A stretch of 42,032 bases of DNA. Source: Thermoplasmatota archaeon (GTDB lineage: Archaea; Thermoplasmatota; E2; DHVEG-1). The stretch covers positions 1 through 42,032 of the forward strand of contig JAUWWG010000004.1 of assembly GCA_030616985.1 (NCBI GenBank), read 5' to 3'. The notes under the pieces are model-generated. The model saw only the letters and a program-made list of their open reading frames with translations. It was not told the DNA's origin and ran no database searches. Below, in pieces: positions 7,856-14,738 of this stretch (positions within the stretch are counted from its first letter, which is position 1; every line of letters begins with the position of its first letter). A program made the position numbers and the translations under genes.

Positions 7856-9277
7856 ATGATTAAAAAAATTCATATAAAAAATTTTAGAAGCATAATTAAC
7901 CAAGATATTGAATTAAGACCATTAACTGTTATAGTTGGTGCAAATAATACAGGAAAGTCAAATTTAATTAAATGTTTAGATTTTTTAGGAAATTTATCAA
8001 GAAAAGGATTGAGAGAAAGTATAAAGGATAAAGACGGATTTAATAATATTCTCCCAAAAATATATGATGAAAAAAAATTAAAAGGGAAAAAAACTGAAAT
8101 TGATGTTAATTTTAAAAGTGAACCTTATAAATTTGAAAATGAAAAGGAAAGAGAACTATGGTGTAATTATTCTATTGAATTTGGACTAGAAGCTAATGAA
8201 AGAATAAAAGTCGAGAAAGAAATAACTAAAGTTTTTGATATTTTAGGGGTGACAAGCAGATTAAATAAATCAGTTAAAAAATATAATAGAAAATCAGAAA
8301 TAATAATAGAGATAGCAAAAAATAAAATAGGAATTTCAAGTAATCCTGGACTAACCTCAAGAAATATTGATTTATTTTATAATTGGATGCTTCCTGGTCC
8401 AATATTAGATTCGGTTGATTCAATAAAAAAATCCAGTTCAACACATAAAAAAATTTTGGCACCTCTAATTGGATATACTTTATTAAAATCAAGAGGGAAA
8501 GTTAGTACAATGATGGCAGAGAACCTAACGCCAGATAATTTATATGAGTTAGCGGCTAAAGCTGATGAAGATTATGATTCTATATTTGGAACTATTTTAT
8601 CAGAAATATCACCACATTTTTTAAGAATAAGATCAGCATTAACGAATATTAATCGTTATGATTTTTTAATTAATATTTTAAGGAAAGAACAAAATATATC
8701 ACAAGATAAAATTTTAAAATTAACTGGAGATAACTTAACTTCTGTATTACAATCAGTATCAAAAGAAAATAAAGAAGCATGGAATCGTATTTTAGACACT
8801 CTATCAAATATATCGCCAATGATTAATGATATTCAAACTAAAAAATTTTTAAGAGAAAAACTTTATATAGAATTTGAAGAAATATTTGGTGGAAGGCCTA
8901 TAGAGTCTTGGGAAGCATCAGATGGAACTTTAAGAGTTTTAGCAATTTTAACTGCTATTGAAAGTCAAAAACCATATGCCACTGTCCTAATAGAAGAACC
9001 TGAAATTGGACTACATCCTTGGGCATTAAAACATTTAATTGAACATATGAAAGAATTAATTGAAAAAAATAATATTCAAATTATTATAACAACACATTCC
9101 GATCAAATATTAGAAAATGTAAAAATGGATGAAGTATTGGTTTGTTCAAGAAATGAAAAAGAAGGTACTGTATTTAAGACTTTAAAAGAAATATCACCTA
9201 ATTCTAATGAAGATATGAATTCTATAGGAAGAAAATGGAGACAGGGACTTATCGGAGGAGTCCCAGAATGTGTATAG
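7856..9277 (+). CDS. OLD-like AAA ATPase (AAA15/AAA21 type), candidate defence protein
   Basis: 473 residues. The N-terminus (IHIKNFRSIINQDIELRPL) and Walker A GANNTGKSN (residues 28-36) are typical of RecF/OLD/AAA15 ABC-type ATPases. The C-terminal third has DGTLRVLAILTAIES (signature region), Walker B VLIEEPEIGLHP and the switch segment IIITTHSDQILE. A long helical middle separates them. It overlaps the next gene by 10 bases, so the two products probably work as a complex, as in split OLD-type systems such as PARIS, where an ATPase senses invasion and a TOPRIM nuclease acts. The TATA box 28 bases upstream predicts a leaderless transcript. Very A+T-rich codon use suggests a foreign origin. 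Confidence 0.82.
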   Translation: MIKKIHIKNFRSIINQDIELRPLTVIVGANNTGKSNLIKCLDFLGNLSRKGLRESIKDKDGFNNILPKIYDEKKLKGKKTEIDVNFKSEPYKFENEKERELWCNYSIEFGLEANERIKVEKEITKVFDILGVTSRLNKSVKKYNRKSEIIIEIAKNKIGISSNPGLTSRNIDLFYNWMLPGPILDSVDSIKKSSSTHKKILAPLIGYTLLKSRGKVSTMMAENLTPDNLYELAAKADEDYDSIFGTILSEISPHFLRIRSALTNINRYDFLINILRKEQNISQDKILKLTGDNLTSVLQSVSKENKEAWNRILDTLSNISPMINDIQTKKFLREKLYIEFEEIFGGRPIESWEASDGTLRVLAILTAIESQKPYATVLIEEPEIGLHPWALKHLIEHMKELIEKNNIQIIITTHSDQILENVKMDEVLVCSRNEKEGTVFKTLKEISPNSNEDMNSIGRKWRQGLIGGVPECV

Positions 9278-9939
9278 TAAGACCTGCAATTGGTTGTATT
9301 GTTGAAGGTGAAGGTGAAAGAGTATCATTTAAAAAATTAATATACGGAATAAATGGCACAATAGTAAAACCAATTCATATATCAAAGGCCCAAGGAAATG
9401 GAGATATCACATCAAATTTAGAAGAAAAATTAACCGATTTAGCTGAAACCCATATGCCAATAACAATAATTGTTTGTTTAGATTATATTGATGCAAAAAA
9501 AAATAATCCTATTATTAAAACGTGTGAAGATTTGATTAAAGAACTTTCACAAAGGGCAACCAATTGGTTAAAATCAAAAAGAATAAAGGAATCTCAAAAA
9601 CCTAAACAGATATCGATTGTTACAATAATACCAAAATTAGAATGTTGGTATTTTGCTGACAGTACTTATATTAAAAGTAAATGTGAAGTCGACATATCAA
9701 CAATTAGTTTCCCAAAAAAAATAATAAATGCAGATGCAGATATTCGTTGTCCTCAAAAATTAATAAAAATTTTATTCCCAAGTAAAAAGATTAAAAGCCC
9801 CAAATTCGCTAAAGAAATCTTAACAAGCGGTGATCCTTCTGTGATGAGAGAGAATAGTAGATCTTTTAGAAAATTTTTTGATGAAGTAGAAAGTGCGAAA
9901 GTAAGGCATGATTCTTACCTTAAATTAAATTTTGGATAA
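9268..9939 (+). CDS. DUF4276-like (TOPRIM-type) partner of the AAA ATPase
   Basis: 223 residues from the ATG at 9268, chosen because GGAGG lies nine bases upstream; the track start at 9235 lies inside the ATPase gene. The N-terminal GCIVEGEGERVSFKKLI matches the Glu-containing first motif of DUF4276/RloB/OLD TOPRIM-like proteins, VCLDYIDAKK near residue 71 gives the acidic pair, and PKLECWYFAD near residue 125 is a hallmark of DUF4276. These features suggest a metal-dependent nuclease or nucleotide-acting effector. The overlap with the ATPase gene implies coupled translation in fixed stoichiometry. The family call is from memory of motifs and is moderate. Confidence 0.65.
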   Translation: MCIVRPAIGCIVEGEGERVSFKKLIYGINGTIVKPIHISKAQGNGDITSNLEEKLTDLAETHMPITIIVCLDYIDAKKNNPIIKTCEDLIKELSQRATNWLKSKRIKESQKPKQISIVTIIPKLECWYFADSTYIKSKCEVDISTISFPKKIINADADIRCPQKLIKILFPSKKIKSPKFAKEILTSGDPSVMRENSRSFRKFFDEVESAKVRHDSYLKLNFG

Positions 9940-10083
9940 TTTATACAAGTTTTCAAAAAATAAGGTTAATGGAACAAAATTATTTCGATGGGATTGTAAT
10001 CAGCATCCTCATTATGACGATAAGTGGTTTCCATTAAAACGTGTCGGGCTTTTAACTTTTGCAATATGTGCCCGCCTCAGGAT

Positions 10084-10791
10084 TTATTTGGTAATGGAAT
10101 CTGAATATAATACTGCATATTTTACACCTGTAAGAATAGCTTTATGTTCAGGGTATAATTTTGTTAATTCCTTAAAAGTATCAATATCAAATTTTCTAAA
10201 AAATTTATTGGATTGTAGTACACGTTTATCTTCAACACCATAACTTTTTATTTTTATATCTGGAATAAATGTTGGATCAAGATTTCTAATATTAGCGCTG
10301 ACTTTTTCAGTATCGATATTTTTTACATGTTTATATTTTCGTATCTCAGACTTAAAATATTCTGAAATTGCATTTAGACCAAGGATTCCAAGTATATCTT
10401 TATGTGTTCGAATTATGCGATGGTGATATTCACCATTTTTTGTTTTAATTACTTGTGTTGCACCAATAATTATTCGAAAACTTTTACTGTCAATGAGATT
10501 TTTTATATCTGTTGTCCGTATAATCTTTGTATCTCTCTTAATGATATTTATTAAAGGTTGTGATAGTGAACGGTATCGATCACTTTTCCATGAAGGCTTT
10601 TTCTGATGTCTTTCAAATAAAATTCCTTCATATTCCTGAAAGTTCTTTGTATACATTCCAACATTTTTATTTTTAAATATTTTAGCGATAGCCATTCCAC
10701 TAATAAAATCTGAGTAAGCTCCTGCATAACAATTTGTCAATGTTTTAGATTTTTCCAAATCTTCCCATTTTGGTTTTTTATTAGGTTGCAT
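10084..10791 (-). CDS. unknown element-encoded protein
   Basis: 235 residues, basic and soluble, with no membrane segment and no family I recognise. The N-terminus reads MQPNKKPKWEDLEKSKTL, and the middle has several lysine/arginine-rich strands such as FRIIIGATQVIKTKNGEYHH. It is transcribed divergently from the integrase, and both promoters lie in a 76-bp gap with ATGTAAATA repeats, so it could be the element's regulator or be repressed by one. Convergent with the ATPase operon. The overlapping track ORF at 9932-10243 is treated as a shadow. Confidence 0.6.
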   Translation of the reverse strand: MQPNKKPKWEDLEKSKTLTNCYAGAYSDFISGMAIAKIFKNKNVGMYTKNFQEYEGILFERHQKKPSWKSDRYRSLSQPLINIIKRDTKIIRTTDIKNLIDSKSFRIIIGATQVIKTKNGEYHHRIIRTHKDILGILGLNAISEYFKSEIRKYKHVKNIDTEKVSANIRNLDPTFIPDIKIKSYGVEDKRVLQSNKFFRKFDIDTFKELTKLYPEHKAILTGVKYAVLYSDSITK

Positions 10792-10793
10792 AT

Positions 10794-10858
10794 TTACACG
10801 ATCTTAATTTTATGTAAATAATTTGACTTATATAAACATATTTACATTCATGTAAATA
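10794..10858. promoter_or_regulatory. divergent promoter with ATGTAAATA palindrome
   Basis: TATTTACAT-TC-ATGTAAATA (10839-10858) is a 9-bp perfect-arm palindrome 9 bases before the integrase ATG. A further ATGTAAATA half-site is at 10812-10820 and ATTTACA near 10793-10799. A TATA motif (CTTATATAAAC, about 10828-10838) lies between them and is usable on either strand. Binding at the palindrome would block integrase transcription start. Confidence 0.6.
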
Positions 10859-10867
10859 TTGACATAA

Positions 10868-12241
10868 ATGAAAAACATTAATAAGCCTAAATTTAATAGC
10901 CTTTTGCCAAAAAATAACGAGGCAGGAGGCAATATACAAGAATGGAAAAGAGAAATGGTATTAGGCAGAAACAAAGTAACTATCTCAACCCCAAAAGGGG
11001 AGGATGGGGTGATAAGAAATAGTAAATTTCAAAATTATGATGTTGGCATTATCAAAAAGATAGACAGTAAAAAATTATTGTATCCGTTAACTGTAGATTT
11101 CAGCAGATATGAAACAAATGAAGAATTATACTGTGCGGTTAAGACATGGTGGATTGAAACAAAAAAGAAAGCGGAAAAAACAATAGATGTCAGGATTAGG
11201 ACAGCTCGACAATTTGAAAGACACCCGGTATTTCCAATCAATTGGTTGATATTTGATGAAAAACCAGAACAAGTGATAAATTTATTGATGTATCTTGAAA
11301 ATGTAGAGTACAAGGAAAAAGGAAAAGAGTTAGATGTAAATAATTACGGTGTAAATCACATTCATAACCTTTGGAAGACGATAAGAACATTTGCAGAAGC
11401 AAGAGGAGTAGATATTTCATATTGGCCGTATAAACCACCGGAAAGACCAGAGAACAAAGTAAAAATAATACCAATGCCCCCAATGGTAAACAAATTAATA
11501 CATCATAAATATGCAAAAGCTCAATATACGAATAAACTGATAAAAACAATACTGACCATAGGATTTCAATCAGGATTACGACCAGAGGAAATAATAATAT
11601 TAAAAGTGAAAAACATAGATTTTGAAAGTGGAACAGTTATAATAACAGAGCAAAAGAAAAGACATAGAAATCGACAGATAAGACTAGAAAAACCAGTGAT
11701 GTATAGTAGACAGCAAAACAGTTTGAAAAATTGGATATATATCTGGAGAAAAAAGAAGACAAATGATGATGGTTTTTTATTTTTAAAACCAAATGGAAAA
11801 CCATTTGAAACAGTAGCTGATCTCAGAGGCTTCCTAGCGGATTATGTAAAACCAGTATGGAATGATTTTTGTCCTAAGATAATGAGGGATTGGTACGCAA
11901 TAGCTAAGATGATACAGTATATGGAGAAAAATGGCTCTTGGCAGATAAGGAAGGTTAAAAATAAATTAGGACATAAGAAACAGGATACTACAGAGATATA
12001 TGTTGAATTTGCTGAAATGTACTATGAAAATTTTAAATTTGATTGGTTAAAATCTGTCCTTAAATTTCATCAGAATAGTAAACGAATGAAAAAATTGATG
12101 AAAGAGGATTACAGGTCGAGCCAAGAAAATTTAAGCAAACGAAAAAAATGGGCTGGCTTAATCAAATTCCCTTCTGTTGGAATTAATGCTCCCGACGGGA
12201 TTCGAACCCGTGTAGCCAGCTCGAAAGGCTGGAATGATTGA
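10868..12241 (+). CDS. tyrosine integrase whose 3' end overlaps tRNA-Glu
   Basis: 457 residues. A SAM-like N-terminal region precedes the catalytic domain: Arg238 in SGLRPEE, a beta-hairpin lysine in EQKKRHR, box II KIMRDWYA with Arg340 (and lysine at the usual His position), LGH with His369, and the nucleophile Tyr378 in TTEIY. It catalyses integration and excision of the element at tRNA-Glu. Residues 440-444 (NAPDG) are encoded by the att core, and the last 13 residues (IRTRVASSKGWND) are antisense tRNA-Glu, i.e. host-derived. In the excised circle the same frame would instead continue into VHKLLTLLKK... from the left end. The gene stays intact on integration, unlike split SSV-type integrases. 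Confidence 0.88.
   Translation: MKNINKPKFNSLLPKNNEAGGNIQEWKREMVLGRNKVTISTPKGEDGVIRNSKFQNYDVGIIKKIDSKKLLYPLTVDFSRYETNEELYCAVKTWWIETKKKAEKTIDVRIRTARQFERHPVFPINWLIFDEKPEQVINLLMYLENVEYKEKGKELDVNNYGVNHIHNLWKTIRTFAEARGVDISYWPYKPPERPENKVKIIPMPPMVNKLIHHKYAKAQYTNKLIKTILTIGFQSGLRPEEIIILKVKNIDFESGTVIITEQKKRHRNRQIRLEKPVMYSRQQNSLKNWIYIWRKKKTNDDGFLFLKPNGKPFETVADLRGFLADYVKPVWNDFCPKIMRDWYAIAKMIQYMEKNGSWQIRKVKNKLGHKKQDTTEIYVEFAEMYYENFKFDWLKSVLKFHQNSKRMKKLMKEDYRSSQENLSKRKKWAGLIKFPSVGINAPDGIRTRVASSKGWND
12185..12199. other. attR core at the tRNA-Glu 3' end
   Basis: AATGCTCCCGACGGG, direct repeat partner of 6255-6269. It covers the discriminator, the acceptor 3' strand and the first bases of the T-stem of tRNA-Glu. 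Confidence 0.8.
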
Positions 12242-12261
12242 CCGGACTACACCACGGGAGC
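12187..12261 (-). tRNA. tRNA-Glu (UUC)
   Basis: Reverse complement folds as a cloverleaf: acceptor GCTCCCG/CGGGAGC (7 bp), T8, anticodon stem CCAGC/GCTGG with loop CTTTCGA (anticodon TTC), T-arm ACGGG-TTCGAAT-CCCGT, discriminator A. No encoded CCA. It lies nine bases downstream of tRNA-Gln and is the integration target; the tRNA stays intact because the element carries the 3' end. Confidence 0.95.
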
Positions 12262-12269
12262 AAATTGAG

Positions 12270-12341
12270 CAGCCCTGTCCAGATTCGAACTGGAGTCGCT
12301 GGCTCCAAAGGCCAGCATGTTAACCACTACACCACAGGGCC
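12270..12341 (-). tRNA. tRNA-Gln (UUG)
   Basis: Reverse complement: acceptor GGCCCTG/CAGGGCT with a G-U first pair, T8, anticodon stem CTGGC/GCCAG around loop CTTTGGA (anticodon TTG), T-arm TCCAG-TTCGAAT-CTGGA. It is the first gene of a Gln-Glu tRNA pair transcribed on the minus strand. Confidence 0.93.
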
Positions 12342-12378
12342 TAGATGTCATGAATGTAGCGGGGAGGATTGCAATAAT

Positions 12379-12387
12379 CATATATAG
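12379..12387 (-). promoter_or_regulatory. TATA box for the tRNA-Gln/Glu operon
   Basis: CTATATATG on the minus strand, about 40 bases upstream of the tRNA-Gln 5' end. This spacing is compatible with a transcript carrying a short 5' leader removed by RNase P. Confidence 0.45.
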
Positions 12388-12466
12388 CGTTTTGGATATT
12401 TCAATATTTTATTTCATGGAGTATCGTTGCTTGTCCAAAACATACTCTTTTTGCATACTTTTGTAT

Positions 12467-12580
12467 ATGAAACACAAACTTCGATTTATTGGCAACAGTT
12501 CGTTTTTGACAATCCCGAAATAAGTATGTGATTTATATAATTTTCAGCACGAAGATAAAACGAGCATCGAATCAATTTAG
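12467..12580 (+). pseudogene. AbrB/SpoVT-type regulator with an in-frame stop
   Basis: Reads MKHKLRFIGNSSFLTIPK, then TAA, then VCDLYNFQHEDKTSIESI. The pattern RKLRxIGNS..xTIPK(Q)V is the swapped-hairpin AbrB domain of antitoxin-like regulators. The TAA replaces the CAA seen in the paralogous copy at 34571 (TIPRQVCDLY). About 90 bases are alignable between the two loci. The first half is the end of the track ORF 12317-12523. Confidence 0.65.
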
Positions 12581-12647
12581 AGTAGTAAATTCAACTAAAT
12601 GCTGACATAATAAAGTGGACTGAGTCACATTTTAGAGTTATATCAAG

Positions 12648-12679
12648 TGGCCGGATCTAACTACTAGATTATGCCCCCC
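12648..12679 (-). pseudogene. possible tRNA 5'-half fragment
   Basis: On the minus strand GGGGGGCATAATCTAGTAGT resembles an acceptor 5' strand plus a D-arm (ATCTAGTAGTTAGAT pairs with itself). No matching 3' half follows. Low confidence; may be chance next to the tRNA-Gln pseudogene. Confidence 0.2.
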
Positions 12680-12695
12680 CAAAGCACCAGTGAAT

Positions 12696-12767
12696 AGTCC
12701 CATCCAGATTCAAACTGGAGTCGCTGGCTCCAAAGGACAGAATGATTGACCGCTACAACACGGGGCT
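12696..12767 (-). pseudogene. decayed tRNA-Gln copy
   Basis: The reverse complement is closely related to tRNA-Gln: the segment CTTTGGAGCCAGCGACTCCA is identical. The T-loop reads TTTGAAT instead of TTCGAAT (loss of C56), the anticodon stem CTGTC/GCCAG has a mismatch, and the acceptor stem has an unpaired C-A. The D-arm (GGTCAATCATT) resembles tRNA-Glu, so it may be a recombinant fragment. It lies ~355 bases from the intact gene. Confidence 0.65.
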
Positions 12768-12878
12768 ATATTGTTTTGATATGGCGATCAAGAAAAGAAT
12801 TTCCGCATCCAACCTTCAACTTGGTATATGTAACCCCTTTATATATTTCGATTCTTATTTCCATAGGAGGTAATGTGT

Positions 12879-13358
12879 TTGATAGATGGGAAACTTCCAG
12901 ATAAAATTTCTAATATGCTGAAGAATCAAAAATTAGTAGTTGCAACAGCTGAATCTTGTACAGGTGGTCTTATAGCACATACATTGACAAATATTTCAGG
13001 TAGTTCAGAATATTTTGATAGAGGAATCGTTTCATATAGCAATAGGGCCAAAATGGAATTATTAGATGTTCCTGAAGATATGTTGAAAAAATATGGTGCC
13101 GTTAGCATGGAAGTGGCAAAGACTATGGCAAAAGGCGTTAGAATCAAATCAAATGTAGATATTGGTATATCTACTACTGGCATTGCTGGTCCTACAGGTG
13201 GTTCTAAAGAAAAGCCAGTAGGTCTGGTATTTATTGCTGTTTCAACGGAGAGAAACACAGTTGTTAAAAAATTTAATTTTTCAGGAGATAGATCACAGAA
13301 CAAAAAAAGCACCTGTGACGCAACACTTGACATGCTTCTAGATGTTCTGACCAGATGA
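12879..13358 (+). CDS. pncC: CinA C-terminal-domain nicotinamide-nucleotide amidohydrolase
   Basis: About 159 residues, a stand-alone CinA-C (PncC) domain. VVATAESCTGGLIAHTL near the N-terminus and GIAGPTGGSKEKPVGLVFIA near residues 105-125 are the family's active-site and substrate loops. The enzyme deamidates nicotinamide mononucleotide to NaMN in pyridine nucleotide salvage. I prefer the TTG at 12879: AGGAGG (12865-12870) is eight bases upstream of it but only two bases from the ATG at 12873. A TATA-like CCTTTATATATTTCG lies at about 12835-12850. It is followed after 12 bases by rtcA, so the two form an operon. Confidence 0.88.
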   Translation: MIDGKLPDKISNMLKNQKLVVATAESCTGGLIAHTLTNISGSSEYFDRGIVSYSNRAKMELLDVPEDMLKKYGAVSMEVAKTMAKGVRIKSNVDIGISTTGIAGPTGGSKEKPVGLVFIAVSTERNTVVKKFNFSGDRSQNKKSTCDATLDMLLDVLTR

Positions 13359-13370
13359 TGGTGATATCGA

Positions 13371-14417
13371 TTGTTGCACATAGATGGTTCATATGGTGAA
13401 GGCGGGGGACAGATTCTACGTACTGCCGTTGCACTTTCAGTTTTAACAAAAAAACCAGTTGAAATAACTAATATCCGTGCTAATCGATCAAATCCAGGAA
13501 TAAAACCACAGCATTATGCAGCCATAAAAATTATAGGGAAACTATGCAACGCAGAAACAAGCGGATTAAACATTGGGTCATCCAGTTTAACATTCTCACC
13601 TGGGGAAATCACAGGTGGGGAGTATAATTTTGATATAGGTACTGCAGGGAGTATCATGCTAGTTTTTCAGGCATGCATACTATGTTCAGTAAAGACAAAA
13701 ACACCAATAACACTACGAGTAATAGGTGGGACAGATATAAAATGGTCACCATCATGGGATTATTTCAAACATGTTTTTCTACCATTGATGAAAAAAATGG
13801 GATTACCAGTAAGTGCACATTTGATAAGACGGGGATATTATCCAAAAGGAGGGGGCGAAGTCGTGCTCACCATCCAACCATTCAAAAACATCCAGCCACT
13901 ACAACTAGATAAAAAACAGGAATTTACAACAGTTGAGGGTATTATCAATATTGCAAATCTTCCAGAACACGTAAGCAAAAGGATGAAGCACGCAGCAATA
14001 AAAACATTGCTCAAAAAAAACCTGGAAGCAGCATTAAAAATAGAAAAAGCTACATCACTCTCTGCAGGTACTGGAATGACTGTATGGACACAAACACACA
14101 ATGCTATTCTTGGTGCAACAGTTCTAGGGGAAAGAGGCTTGCCTGCCGAAAAAATTGGAGAAAATGTTTCAATAGAGCTCATCCGTGAAATCGAATCAGG
14201 TGCAACACTTGATACCCATGCCTTTGACCAGATACTACCATATATGGTCCTGGCAAGAGATAATGAACAGTCTTCATGTATTGTGAAAGAGATAAGTAAT
14301 CATGCGCAGACTAACATGTGGCTTATTCGCCAATTCTTCAATAACCAAGATATATTCCATATAGAAAATAAAGAAGATTTTAAGATCATTAGAGTTAAAG
14401 GAGTCGGCTATTTATAA
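13371..14417 (+). CDS. rtcA: RNA 3'-terminal phosphate cyclase
   Basis: 348 residues, the full family length. The N-terminus IDGSYGEGGGQILRTAVALS and the block RANRSNPGIKPQH are diagnostic, RRGYYPKGGGEV is in the middle, and the C-terminal DTHAFDQILPYM holds the histidine expected to become adenylylated. RtcA converts RNA 3'-phosphates to 2',3'-cyclic phosphates using ATP, linking to RNA repair or ligation. TTG start with GGTGAT just upstream; second gene after pncC. No RtcB is visible in the window. Confidence 0.92.
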   Translation: MLHIDGSYGEGGGQILRTAVALSVLTKKPVEITNIRANRSNPGIKPQHYAAIKIIGKLCNAETSGLNIGSSSLTFSPGEITGGEYNFDIGTAGSIMLVFQACILCSVKTKTPITLRVIGGTDIKWSPSWDYFKHVFLPLMKKMGLPVSAHLIRRGYYPKGGGEVVLTIQPFKNIQPLQLDKKQEFTTVEGIINIANLPEHVSKRMKHAAIKTLLKKNLEAALKIEKATSLSAGTGMTVWTQTHNAILGATVLGERGLPAEKIGENVSIELIREIESGATLDTHAFDQILPYMVLARDNEQSSCIVKEISNHAQTNMWLIRQFFNNQDIFHIENKEDFKIIRVKGVGYL

Positions 14418-14508
14418 AAGTGTTTTATGTGAAATATTGTGCATACAATGTGCCGGAAAAATTCTAGTACTGAAAAAAATTCGATGATTGACGTATTAAA
14501 ATACGGCA

Positions 14509-14630
14509 TATTTATAAACCACTATGTAATAGTAATTTCTGAGTCGGAGGTCGAATTTATAACAATTAGGTTTACTTTTTAGTGCATAGACTCACCCACC
14601 CCCTAGACCTCCTACTTTCCTCCTATTTTT
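14509..14630 (+). ncRNA. candidate small structured RNA
   Basis: This 320-base gap between convergent genes has its own TATA box (ATATTTATAAACC, about 14509-14520). About 25-30 bases later begins GAGTCGGAGGTC (14541-14552). Complementary GACTC (14589-14593) and GACCTCC (14606-14612) follow in the order a-b-a'-b', which would form an H-type pseudoknot, and the segment ends in CTATTTTTAT. No reading frame of note. Inferred only from promoter, pairing and T-run. Confidence 0.3.
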
Positions 14631-14738
14631 ATAATATTAAAAGGAATATTTACTAATTTGTGTTTTCAATAATTTTGTGCCATGAGATTGATGAAAAATT
14701 GAATGGCAACAGTGAAAATAAAACTAGCATCACAAATT

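Larger units (their letters stand above)
6255..12199 (+). mobile_element. integrated plasmid- or virus-like element in tRNA-Glu
   Basis: A 15-bp direct repeat, AATGCTCCCGACGGG, occurs at 6255-6269 and 12185-12199. The right copy is the 3' end of an intact tRNA-Glu gene; the left copy is an orphan fragment. Between them are a HUH replication initiator, an intergenic region rich in hairpins and short repeats, an AAA ATPase/TOPRIM-like pair, an unknown protein, and a tyrosine integrase next to the tRNA. This is the standard layout of an archaeal integrated mobile element of ~5.9 kb. No capsid or packaging gene is visible, so an integrated plasmid or satellite is the likelier reading. The coding sequence from 7.8 to 10.8 kb is visibly more A+T-rich than the flanks. 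Confidence 0.82.

Noticed and set aside
9932-10243. 103-residue plus-strand ORF after the TOPRIM-like gene
   Set aside because: It overlaps the better-supported minus-strand 235-residue gene, has no ribosome binding site and no recognisable domain.
12317-12523. 68-residue plus-strand ORF
   Set aside because: Its first part is antisense tRNA-Gln and intergenic sequence; only its last 18 residues are meaningful, as the start of the AbrB pseudogene.
12696-12767. A second functional tRNA-Gln
   Set aside because: Loss of the near-invariant C56 and mismatches in the anticodon and acceptor stems make function unlikely.
14480-14545. C/D box guide RNA (GATGATTG ... CTGA)
   Set aside because: The C-box-like motif deviates from RUGAUGA and no internal D'/C' boxes are visible.
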